Shown one piece after another: positions 34,161 to 44,804 of a stretch of DNA of 64,000 nucleotides. Where the stretch lies: assembly GCA_027563935.2 (NCBI GenBank), contig CM050451.1:104869565-104933564 (forward strand). The letters are read 5' to 3'. Every line of letters starts with the position of its first letter. Within the stretch, counting starts at the first letter, position 1. The translations under genes were made by a program, and so were the position numbers. Under the pieces are notes generated by a model. That model saw nothing but the letters and a program-made list of their open reading frames with translations. It ran no database searches and was not told the origin of the DNA. This DNA is from Costus lasius (lineage: Eukaryota; Streptophyta; Magnoliopsida; Zingiberales; Costaceae).

Positions 34161-35531
34161 GGTCCAACATTGATAAGCACTAGATTAGCTTTGAATACGG
34201 AATTCAGCACACCTGTAGAAGTTTAGCAGAACAATTAAGCAAATCTAGAAGATTTCTGTATTGGATGAAACGATATGAAATTGTTGTTTTTTTTTTCCAT
34301 TTTTGTTTTTGCTTTTTTCCTTCCTCATTCACCTCCTTTTTTTTATCCATTTATCTCCTTTATCTCTCTATCGTTCTCTTTTTGAGTGTATTATTTTATA
34401 TACCAAGTAATTGAATTACCTCGGGATGTTCCTTTTTTTTTCTTCCTTAAACAAGAGAGAGAGAACTTGAAAAAGTTGACATGCAGAACCAGTTGTACTC
34501 ACGCTTGGTGTGGGTCTGCCTAACTACACTGAACATATAACTTGGAAAAGTTGACATGCAGAACAAGTACATACGTCTAGATCCTAGATGCACAAATTTA
34601 GAAATGCTCATTGATGGATAATGTGTGGATGGACCAATTAGAAGTCTGTGTAACTTCACAGAAGGAAGAGAGAATTTAGTTTAGTGTGATTCGTTGTATG
34701 ACTTTGAAGTGTGCTTCCTCTTGCCTTCCTCATCAGTGAATTCAGAAGTTGTCAAGTAAGCTCAAGCACGCAAAGGATGAATTTGGGATTCATGTACGTT
34801 CAAGGATAAGACTTTGCAATGCATTTCCTTCTTCAATGAATTCAAAATATGCCAAGTTTTGCTTAAAGTCAATCCATATCCAGTATTCCGGTACAAGTTG
34901 CCCTCTGTAAGAATGTTCAATCTGCAGTAGGTGAAAAAGCACGATGCCTTTTTAAACTTTTTGCTAGCATATGGATGATGATCTTGCTGTTGAATGCATT
35001 TAAATAACCTATAAGAGAAGTTTTGATATTGCCTGCTTTGTAGTGTCACTGATTTGGACTGGGAATCGATTGGAGTTGAAAATATTAGTTTCATGTTGCT
35101 TTGAGCTCACCACCTACATGATAATCATTTAGCGTTTTGTCTGCTTGTAATTAACAAAGAGTACTTTCTGGATTTTGATTACAAACTTCGGTCTCCGAAT
35201 AACAGATAACAGTGATGAAAACATCTTTTCTGTTGATTTAGATTTAGTTGACTTCTTCTAAATCAGAAAAGATGACATGCTGTTCTTTTGAAGTCTAAGC
35301 AGTGAGATTGGTTTCAGAAACAAAAAAACCACTGTTGGTACGTCAATAAATAACCGGCATTCCATTTTTCAGCCCTTAAAATAAAAAAGTCAACAGCTAA
35401 AGTATTCTTACCGACTCTGTCTATAGCTTCTATTATTAGATCGTCGCCACCATAAATACTCAGTTAAGATCCTTCTGTTCACCATCTTTTACCCCTACTC
35501 AATTTGCTTCATTGTCTCCCCTCTCGATTCA
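34161..35531. other. Intergenic DNA with expansin-like promoter region
   Basis: No gene seen. A 26-bp block with core AAAAGTTGACATGCAGAAC is repeated 74 bp apart (about 34467 and 34541). Before the expansin-like start there are AGTCAAC (W-box-like, about 35387) and CATAAATAC (TATA-like, about 35452), plausible remains of a promoter. Confidence 0.45.
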
Positions 35532-36095
35532 ATGACTCTGTTCTCTAAAACCCTCGCGCTTCTCCTCATTCCTTGTCTTCTTTGGCAATCCATGGCGAGA
35601 GCAGACACATGCACTGATTGCTTTACCCAGTCAAAAGCAGCTTACTACCGAAACTCTGGCCAGCAAGGGACAGAGTGTGAGAAATCTACCCGAACAATTC
35701 AATGAAACATGAAATTTTAGCATTCATGCATTGTGTAATGGTTTAATCCTTTGTTTTTTTTTTCTCTCAGCTGGTGCATGCGAGTACGGCAAATTTGGAG
35801 AAATGGCGGCGATGTCTCAGCTGCTTCAAATCTGTACAGGGATGGTGTGGGCTGTGTTGCATGCTATCAGGTGTTGGTTGATTGCATACGTACAATTGCA
35901 TGTATTTCTGAAGACACAAGCTAACTTGTAGTGAGTGAGTTCTTCATTCATTAGGTGAGGTGTTCCAATGCCAAGTATTGCTCGAACAACGGTGTAACCA
36001 TCGGCAGGTGATAACACAGATTTTATTCTGAGCCAGCGAGCCTTTAGTCAGATGGGTCAGAATGCCGATGCAGGTGTGTCACTTCTGTCACTTGG

Positions 36096-37286
36096 TGTCA
36101 CGCCTCGGCCTAAGGTCCTCCTGCGGAATACTAGACCAGCGTAAAATCCTAATCCCCGGGCGCGCAAAATTACCCCCAAATTGAAAACATGAGATTCTAA
36201 CCCTAATTACAGTCCAAAACTTATCCCAAATTAGAAAAGAAGCGAAAACCCTAATTTCAGAAATTACCTCTCTGATTTTGACCGGAGTCAAAATCCACCG
36301 CCGTCCGATTAAATTCGGTTGTTGACGTCACGCCTGACGTCAGCCGCCAAATCGAAATCATCGCTCGTATTTGATTTTGCTGACGTTGTACTTGCGTTAG
36401 CTGCCCAAATTCGTTCTCGCCGATTTGCGCCGCTGACCTGATTCCGTTGACTCAGTCAACGCCCCGTCGAAACGAACGCTCGTCATTTGTCTTTGTCGCG
36501 TCGAACGTCCGACGCTGTCACCGGAGAAGAATGCTCGCCGATGGAGAAAGGACGTGATGGTAAGGAAAACCGCCTGCTTTCCCCTCAGCCCCTTGCATCG
36601 TCGTCCGGCAACCGCCTGTCATCGGAAACCTGACCGAACTCGTCGTCACCGCGGAAGAGCTTGAAAATAGTGGAGGAGGAGATGGGAACGGAAGCTACGT
36701 TTTATTCCACTAAAACATTACAAAACTTCGCCTTCGACCCCCTGGTCGGCGCCCTGTTCCCCTCCCTCGCTGGCGACTCGCCGGTTACAATCTCTTTGGA
36801 ACTCCTCACACACTGGCATCTCCCTTGACGCCGGGACACTCCCAAATCTCGCCTCAAGCTCTGCCGAAGATGTACTTGCTTGCTCCCGATGCCTCTCTTG
36901 TCGACGGCTTTTAAAGAGCAGCAGCCGCCTCCCAGTTCCAATCTTCATGCGTCGCCTACGTCTTCCGCTCCGCCCAAACGCGTCCGAAGACGTCGTCTAC
37001 TACCCACTTCTCACACCTGCTTTTGTCGCCGACCACACTTCCGTTGTCCGCATCCAATCCCCACGCCGAGCTCCTTGGCTCATTGCTGCCAGCGCCCGAG
37101 CTTCGCAGTGAAGACGACACTAAAGCCACCAATCTCAGGTCAAAATTGGAGGCTTCCGATTTTGCATTCGTTGACCGGATTCTTGCGTCCGGATTTAGGG
37201 ATTCGTTTCCTTTTTCTCCATGTGAGTTTGGGCCACCTCTTGGCCCGGTGGGCTTCTGCTCGGCCGGTTGATCCACAGGCCTAACA
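36096..37286 (-). repeat. 3' LTR (element orientation) of the EXLA insertion
   Basis: Begins TGTCACGCC on the plus strand and ends GGCCTAACA, canonical TG...CA. Collinear with the LTR at 38688-39862 apart from scattered substitutions and small indels. Long minus-strand frames inside it are not genes. Confidence 0.9.
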
Positions 37287-38687
37287 ATTCTCTCCCACCC
37301 AATTTGGACATCGCCCTCAATGTCTGTTACGGGCGGATCTCTTGCAACCATCTTCCCGATGTATCCGATCAGACACTACTATGCCCCCGTGGCAGTGTTT
37401 GGAGTTGCTTGGATCGCACCGACCCTTACCTCCTCGATGTTGACTTCAGCTTCCTCAATTGGTTCATGCGCCACTATAGCCATGATCTTCTGTCTCGTGG
37501 GACAATCCTTCATCCAGTGAGGACCGCCGCACAAGAAACAACTTTGTGGCTTCGATTATGCATGCGTCCTTCCCGCAGGATGATATGGCTCTCGTCGTCC
37601 CGGTGAACCTCTGTCTTGCTGGGGAAAGGATCCGCCTCTCTTTGGAACTCTAGCTCTCGGTGGGGAGCCGCACTTTGGTAGTGATCTGGATTTCCTTAGT
37701 GGTGTTGATATGGAATTATGATTATCCGCTAAGGACTCAGCCACCGTCGCAACCACCCTCCAATCTGGTGGTGAGTGTCACCGAACCTCCGTCTCTACCC
37801 ATGGTTGAAGGTTCTGGAGGAAGAAGTACCTCCTGTCTGCTTATGTTATGTCTCAACTCCAACATCAGTGCAGAGAATGCTCTGACGTACTCCTGGATCG
37901 ACCTAGTGTGCCTCAGCCGATCCACTTTGCCATGAGCCTGATCCGCCGAGTTTTCGGGAAGAAACTACCATCGCAGTTCCTCACGGAAGGTCTCCCAAAG
38001 CCAACTAGAAACCCTCGACGTCGAGTTAACTTTGGTCCGCCACTAAAGTTTTGCGTCGGCTGTGAGATATGTGATGCATACCCGTACTCAATCTTCTTCT
38101 GGAACATGGCTTGCAGAGAACAACTACTCCATGTCCCATATGAATTTTTCCCCTTCTCTGGATGATCACCCCCCCCCCCCCCCGGAACATCGCTGGTTCA
38201 GGTACACGTACCTTCGGCTTAGGAGCCTCCTACTCCACTGTCACCGTCGATCGTGATACTTGCGTTAGGGCCAAACGCAGTACAATGATCTCAGCCTGCA
38301 TCTCCTCTCTCATGCGTGCCATCTGCTCTAGTAAGTCGATCAGACCCTCCAAGGTCTACTGTAGGGCTTCAAATTGCAACTTCTGTTGCTCCACCATCCT
38401 CTGAAGATGCTCAACTTGGGGAACCACCACGTTGTCCTCATCACCAAACAGACTGAGCACCTTCTCGATCTGTGCTATGCAATGACCCTGGTTCACCATG
38501 TCGTCAGGTAGTTTAGCCGTCGCCTTCGCTTTACCACCCTAGGGCCAAACATCCTCTGATGACCCTTTGGCTGTGTGCGTGATCTTTTGAAAATTTTGAG
38601 CGATCTTCACCTTCGCAGGTGAAGTAGCCTTGTTGCTTCCTCCAAGATCTGTGGGTTATGGGCCCACAGTCTGGCTCTGATACCAAT

Positions 38688-39862
38688 TGTCACACCCCAG
38701 CCTAAGGTTCTCCGACAGAACACTAGACCGACGTGAAACCCTAATCCCCGGGTGCAAAATCACCCCCAAATTGAAAACACCAAACGGAAACCTTAACCCT
38801 AATTACCGTCTAAAGCTTATCCCCAAATTAGAAAAGAAGCGGTAACCCTAATTTCAAAAGTTACCTCTCTGATTTTGACCGAAGTCAAAATCCACCGCTG
38901 TCCGATTTAATTCGGTTGTTGACGTCACGCCTGACATCAGCCGCCAAATCAAAATCGTCCCTCGTATTTGATTTTGCTGACGTTGTACTTGCGTCAACCA
39001 CCCAAATTCATTCTCGCCGATTTGCGCTGCTGACCCGATTCCGTTGACTCGATCAACGCCCCCTCGAAATGAATGCTCATCGTTCGTCTTCCTCGCGTCG
39101 AACGCCGCCTGCGTTCGACGTTGTCGCCGGAGAAGAATGCTCGCTGGCAGAGAAAGGACATGATGGTAGGGAAAACCGCTTTCTTTCCCCTCAGCCCTTT
39201 GTGTCGTCGTCCGATAGCCACCTATCGTCGGAAACCTCACCGAACTCATCGTCGTCACGGAAGAGCTTGGAAAAAGTGGAGGAGGAGATGAGAACGGACT
39301 AAAATGTTACAAAACTTCGCCTTCGACCCCCTGGTCGGCGCCCTCTTTCCCTCCCTCGCCAGCGACTCGCCGGTTACAATCTCTCTGGAACTCCTCACAC
39401 ACCGGCATCTCCCCAGACGCCGGGACACTCCCAAATCTTGCCTCAAGCTCTGCCGGAGATGTACTTGCTTGCTCCTGATGCCTCTCTCGTCGACGGCTTT
39501 TAAAGAGCAGCTGCTGCCTCCCAGTTCCGATCTTCACGCGTCGCCCGTGTCTTTCGCTCTGCCTAGACGCGTCCGAAGACATCGTCTGCCGCCCGCTTCT
39601 ATCACCGACCACGCTTCCGTTGTCCGCGTCCGATCCCCACGCCGAGCTCCTTGCCTCATTGCCACCAGCACCCGAGCTTCGTGGTGAAGACGACACTGAA
39701 GCCACCAATCTCGGGTCAAAATCAGAGGCTTCTGATTTTGCATTCGTTGACAGGATTCTTGCGTCCGGATTTAGGGATTTGTTTCCTTTTTCTCCGCGTG
39801 AGTTTGAGCCACCTCTTGGCCCGGTGGACTTCTGCTCGGCCTGTTGATCCACAGGCCTAATA
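38688..39862 (-). repeat. 5' LTR (element orientation) of the EXLA insertion
   Basis: Begins TGTCACACC and ends GGCCTAATA. Adjacent to the tRNA-Met primer site at 38671-38687. A 211-residue minus-strand open frame (39307-39942) crosses its edge and is considered incidental. Confidence 0.9.
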
Positions 39863-39894
39863 CTTGGTATGGTGGACGTCTGAGTACCGCTACC

Positions 39895-42800
39895 TAGAGG
39901 TGGCCAACGGGCCGGCCCGGCCCGCACGGCCTGGCACGACACGGCCCGTTGACCAAGTCAACGGGCCGCGGGCGGCCCGTGGCCTGGCTCGGGTCGTGTT
40001 GGGCCGAAGGTTCGCGGCTCATGGGCCGGGCCAGGCACGGCCCGTAGGCGTGCCGGGCCAGGCACGGCACGGACCCGTGCTCGGCACGGCACGGACCCAT
40101 GCTCGGCACGGCACGAATCATTTGGGCGGCAACGTTCGAAAATTTGAATTTAGCATGCGTTTTTACCCAAATAGCCCTATAACGGTTTGAAAAAATTTAA
40201 AAGTTAGGGATATAATTGTCTTTATGTTATAAAATTACCATTTTAGCCCCTTTTAATAATTAAAAATAGGGGATAAATATATAAATTTATACCCAATTCA
40301 TCCCTATAAATTGACCCCCCAACCCTCTCATTTCTTCACACAAGTTTCCAATTAACTTTGGATTAATTTCTCATTCTCTCTTAATACTCTCTTAATCTCT
40401 TTTCTAAGTCTTGAGTTTCAATTAGCCATCAAGATTTCAAAGCTCCCTCGGTCTAGTCACGTGGAGAAGATCAAGTAAGTAGTAAATTAATTTACTTTTA
40501 GTCTTTTATAATGTAATTGTACTTAAATTTAAATTATTCTAATATAAATTTTTTTCATAATTATGTTTAAGTTAAGGTTGTTGAAGGCTGAAACCTCAAC
40601 TTCTTAGTTCTTACTAAGCGATCTTCAAACACGTGATAAGGTAATTTTTTAATGTATAATTTATTATTAGTAAGTATTTAATCTTATTTTATAAATTTTT
40701 TGGCTAACTTTTAATATTATATGTAGAATTAATGGCAGGATTTAACAATACATGAGATCTTTTGCCATGGGAGCTTGAGGCAATAGAGCAGGAGCTAATG
40801 GGGACAACTAACCCCGTTATGCCACCCGATCAAGATCAAGATGCCAACCCTCCGCCTTACGACCCAAATCAACAACAGCAAGATCATGTTGAATTTGAGC
40901 CTACTAACACTACGCAGGGAGAGGAGGGATGCAGTGCAAACCCTCACGAGTCTACTGTGTCGGGCTCAAGAAAACGCACTAGCGACGTTTGGAAGAGCTT
41001 CGATGTGGTGATGATTAACGGCGAAGAAAGAGCCAGCTGCAAGAAGTGCAAAAAAGTCATGACTTGCAAATCATTGGGTGGAACTGGTCATTTGACTCGC
41101 CACATCAAAAACCATCAAAATCAAATCGATCATGCACAGGCTACTCTAAATCTTTCCTCTAGTTCTTTTGAAGTTTTTAATTATTCTACTGAAGTTCTTA
41201 GAAAAAAATTAGCTAAATTTATTGTTTGGGATGAACAACCATTTTCTTTAGCAGAAAATTATAAATTTGAAAAATTTATACATAAATCACTACAACCTAA
41301 ATATAAAAAAGTAAGTAGACAAACCATGCGTAGGGATGCTATAAAATTTTTTTCTGAATATAAAACTAATCTTTTACAAGCTTTAATTACATTAATTTCT
41401 TGTATTTCTTTAACATCAGATATTTGGACCAGTAATCATTCTGATCAGTCATACATGTGTATTACGGCACATTGGATAGATAGTGAATTTTTTATACAAA
41501 AAAGAATTATTGCATTTAAAATTTTTGAATATCCTCATACTACAAATGCTATAGTTAAACAATTTCATAGCATTTTACATTCATATAATATAGTTAATAA
41601 AATTTTTTCAATTAGTTTTGATAATGCAAGTAATAATGATAGTGCAATTGATAAATTAAAAAGATTGTTAAATCCAATATTTAATGGTGCTTTTTTTCAT
41701 ATACGATGTGCATGACATATTCTAAACTCATGTGTTCAGGATGGAATAAGAGAAGTAGATGAACATGTAACTAAATTAAGAAATGTTGTTAGATTTGTTA
41801 CTTCTTCTACTTCTAGAAATCAAGATTTTAGACAAATATGTAAATCTTATGGTTTGTCATATAAAAAATTTAAACTTGATATTAAAACACGATGGAATTC
41901 TACTTATGATATTCTAACAACATGTTTTCCATTTAAGGATCCTCTTACATTATTTTATAATGAAAGAATGCCTGATGGAAATATTGAAGAAAATGATTGG
42001 GATAAAGCAAAGTTATTACATAATATTTTAGAAATTTTTTATAATGCTAGCACTCATTTATCTGGTGTTTATTATGCTACATCATGTTTAATTTTAGAAC
42101 ATTTAGTTTTAATTAGTGAAATTTTTTCTCAATATAGACATGATGAAAATGTTTTTCAAGTAATTTTTAAAATGGAAACAAAATTTAAAAAATATATCTC
42201 CTTTATATTGTTTAGCTTCAATTATGAATCCTAGATTAAAATTAGAAGGTGTTCATATTTTATTAGATGAATATTATAAAAATATGGAACTTGAAGGAGT
42301 AGATGAGAAAAAAATTGAAGTTTCTACCTTATTAGATGAAATGTATAATATTTATAATTTAAAATTTGGAAATACAATGAATCCAACATTCTCTCAAACT
42401 AATGTATCTACTAGTAGTAAAAATATTACAGGAAGAATACGCACAATTTTAAATAGAAAAGGAACATCAACAAGTCGATCTAGTAATTTTAATGAATTAA
42501 TATTTTTTTTTAGAAATAATCATACATCTTTACTCACAGAAGAACAAATAGATAATTTTGATATTTTATCATGGTGGAGATCACAAGGAAAATCATATCC
42601 TGTGGTTTCTGCCATGACACGTGATCTACTAACTCCTCCGGTGTCTACTGTAGCATCGGAGTCTTGTTTTAGTGCAGGCGGCAGGGTGCTGGACGAGAAG
42701 CGAAGCCGAATGAACGAAGCAAGCGTGGAAATGTGTATTTGTCTTAAAGATTGGCTAGATGCTAAAGATCGTCTTCAAGATAAAGGTGGTCATTCAACTT

Positions 42801-43484
42801 CATCGGATGATGATGAACAAAGTCTTGGAAGTGCAAGCGGAAGCAACAATGGATAAACGTTGTAATAAATAATTATAAAAAAAGTTGTAAAAGAGTTGTA
42901 GAAAGAGTTGTAAAAAGAGAACTACGTAGACCTGATTCCTCATTTGAGTGGGGTACGTAGGCAGCCTGTAATGGGTCCGGTCTAAAATATATAAAATTTT
43001 AATATTTTTTCAAAAATTTGTGCAATATACATTCTCAATTTCTCAATTTTTTTATTTTTTTATATTTTATATATTTTACTTAAGTAATAATTTACTTATT
43101 AAATAAATTTATTTTTTTTTTAAATTTGGCGCGCGGACTTGGGCCGACTTTGGCCCATGGGCCACAATCGGCCCGTAGGCCAACTTTGGCCCACAATCGG
43201 CCCGTGGGCCAACTTTGGCCCATGGGCCACAATTGGCACGGCCAAACACGGTCCGCGTTTCTCATTTGGCCCGTTGGGCCGTATTTGGCCCGCGTGCCTA
43301 AGTCAGCCCGCGGCCCGTGCCTGGCCCGCGTGCCGGATCCGTGCTCACTCTCCGGCAGAATCGTGCCTGTGCCGGCACGCCTAATCGGGCCGCGGGCCGT
43401 GCCGGGTCGAAGAAATTTTCCACCGCCAGGATCCTAGCCGAGGTGGGCCCGGGCTGGCCCGGGCACGGCCCATGGCCACCTCTA
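39895..43484 (+). mobile_element. hAT transposon, 3590 bp, near-complete
   Basis: Terminal inverted repeats: left TAGAGGTGGCCAACGGGCC, right end GGCCCATGGCCACCTCTA. Exact 8-bp target duplication CCGCTACC (39887-39894 and 43485-43492), diagnostic of hAT. Both subterminal regions (39900-40130 and 43128-43484) are dense in GGCCCG, GGCACGG and their complements, probable transposase-binding repeats. The transposase lies between, at 40762-42856. Inserted in the expansin-like A exon 27 bp from the LTR element. Confidence 0.95.
40762..42856 (+). pseudogene. hAT transposase with BED finger, broken by a stop and a frameshift
   Basis: DNA transposase of the plant Ac/RICESLEEPER-like hAT group. The first part (40762-41715, 317 aa) has an acidic and Gln-rich N-terminus, then a BED zinc finger (VWKSFDVV ... 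CKKC ... H-X4-H, about residues 75-118), then the start of the catalytic domain (LTSDIWTS, ISFDNASNN). A TGA at 41713-41715 interrupts the frame just after HIRCA. The second part starts again by 41854 (DIKTRWNSTYDIL) and meets a frameshift at about 42190-42235. The third part (to 42856) includes NPRLKLEGV and the dimerisation motif WWRSQGKSYPVVS, PPVSTVASESCFSAGGRVL. Upstream A+T-rich DNA may hold a 5' intron. As it stands the copy is not autonomous. Confidence 0.92.
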
Positions 43485-44130
43485 CCGCTACCCTTTCTTT
43501 TCATAATAATTCCCGTCGCAACTTGTAGCCAAATGCAGTCTAAAGTTTTGGAATGATTTCATTAGTAAATGAGGATAAAATCATCAGATTTTTTGAGAAT
43601 TCAGATATAGTTAGGTTCTGATTTTTGGATACGGGTATAGTTCTTAACTTTTATTTTTGGAGTTGGCTTACCAGGGTCTCTTGCATCTATCCAAGCAAGA
43701 ACATCACCTTCAAGATTGACCATAGCAGCAGCAATCCATACTACTTTGCCTTTCAAATATGGTATCAGCAAAGGAAACAAGGATGTAACTGCTATTCAGC
43801 TGTGTGAGGTACCCTGCATCCTAATAATTCTGTTGCAAAGTGGAACAAAAAACTAGGCATTGAGATTTTTTATGCTTAATTGGATTACATGGTATACTTA
43901 AATTGGATTTAGTGTCGCAGACTGAAAACTTGACTTGCAAGCGCTTAGAGAGGAGCCATGGAGCAGTCTGGGCAGTATCATCCCCACCAAGAGGGCCTCT
44001 CTCGGTAAGGATGTTGTTGAGTGGAGTTGATGTTGGAGATGAGACATGGGTTGTGGGCCTTGTGGCTCCCATTGACATACCACAGGACTGGACTGCTGGA
44101 GCAATATATGATTCTGGAATACAAGTGTAG

Positions 44131-44804
44131 TAGGAGCAGGGTGCTTCAGATGTTGTAACACGAAGAAAGTAGTTCCAAAGCATTTTAATACACATTAGAA
44201 TAAACAGATAAATCAATAAAATTCACTGTACTCTTTTACTTATATATTAAAAAAAAAATCAAAATTGCATGCCCTTATTTTTGAGACAATGGGAGAAACT
44301 CCCGAAAAACCATATATTTAGAGCAAATCAAGTGCCTTTCTGATATTGTTTTGATTCACAAAATCAAAAAACAATGAAGCATACTGATCAGGATGCCAAC
44401 CCAAGTTATCCGTATTACAATTTGTTTTTAAAGTATTACCAAACCAATATATATTGTAAGTAAACATAGCCAAACCAAATAGCTAGACAAGAATTGTAAT
44501 TAAATTCTCTGGTCAAGCAAGAAAAGAGCGATGTAAACATTTAGTTCAAAGCTACAATGGGTCAAGAGGGCAGGTTTTCGTTCCAATAATTCCGATATCA
44601 AATTGTAATCCTTCGTAACGAATAGGAAAAATTCCCACAAAACGCAAAAGTGCCAACACCAAGATGTCAGATGTAGTGAACACCAGCTCCCTTTCATACA
44701 TGGAACTGAAAACCAATTGCGACAGCGTTTTCTTGCACTTCAGTTTTAATCCACTGGTGTTTGGCAATCGCCTTTTTTTGTTGATTTCAAAGATATTTTG
44801 ATTG
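44131..44804. other. Convergent 3' region between EXLA pseudogene and PIG-P
   Basis: Probably contains the 3' UTR of the minus-strand PIG-P gene; no other coding segment is supported. Confidence 0.5.

Larger units (their letters stand above)
36096..39862 (-). mobile_element. Non-autonomous Ty3/gypsy-type LTR retrotransposon in EXLA
   Basis: Two direct LTRs (36096-37286 and 38688-39862, each about 1.18 kb) flank only about 1.4 kb of internal sequence. Target duplication CTTGG is exact (36091-36095, 39863-39867). On the minus strand a primer site TGGTATCAGAGCCAGAC follows the 5' LTR (38671-38687), and a purine tract GGGTGGGAGAGAAT precedes the 3' LTR (about 37287-37300). Internal frames show a gag scrap, with RLRHTRSIQEYVRAFSALML (about 37860-37925), and a zinc knuckle C-X2-C-X3-H-X4-C (37500-37545). 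No protease, RT or integrase is present, so it depended on a helper. The outer terminal base at 39862 departs from the CA consensus (TA). Confidence 0.92.
35532..44130 (+). pseudogene. EXLA: Expansin-like A (EXLA), disrupted by two transposons
   Basis: Expansin-like A family, secreted cell-wall proteins. Exon 1 (35532-35676) encodes a signal peptide then CTDCFTQSKAAYY. Exon 2 (35771-35870) has SGACEYGKFG and, one frame off, NGGDVSAASNLYRDGVGC. Exon 3 starts at 35955 (VRCSNAKYCSNNGVTI) and later TDFILSQRAFSQMG in another frame. At the Leu-Gly codons (36091-36095) an LTR element is inserted. 27 bp of exon resume at 39868-39894, then a hAT element enters. Downstream exons read RVSCIYPSKNITFKIDHSS (about 43670) and SHGAVWAVSSPPRGPLSVRM (about 43960) with stop at 44128-44130. 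At least four frame changes plus two insertions show a dead gene. The order and spacing of the parts match one ancestral EXLA. Confidence 0.9.

Noticed and set aside
34447..34659. 70-residue minus-strand frame
   Set aside because: Arises from the 74-bp-spaced direct repeat; no protein similarity recognised.
36880..37351. Overlapping 131-134-residue frames on both strands
   Set aside because: G+C-rich LTR sequence; frames on both strands with no recognisable protein, and the other LTR does not keep the same limits.
39307..39942. 211-residue minus-strand open frame
   Set aside because: It lies in the 5' LTR of the Ty3-type element and runs across the insertion boundary into the hAT terminus, so it cannot be an ancestral gene.
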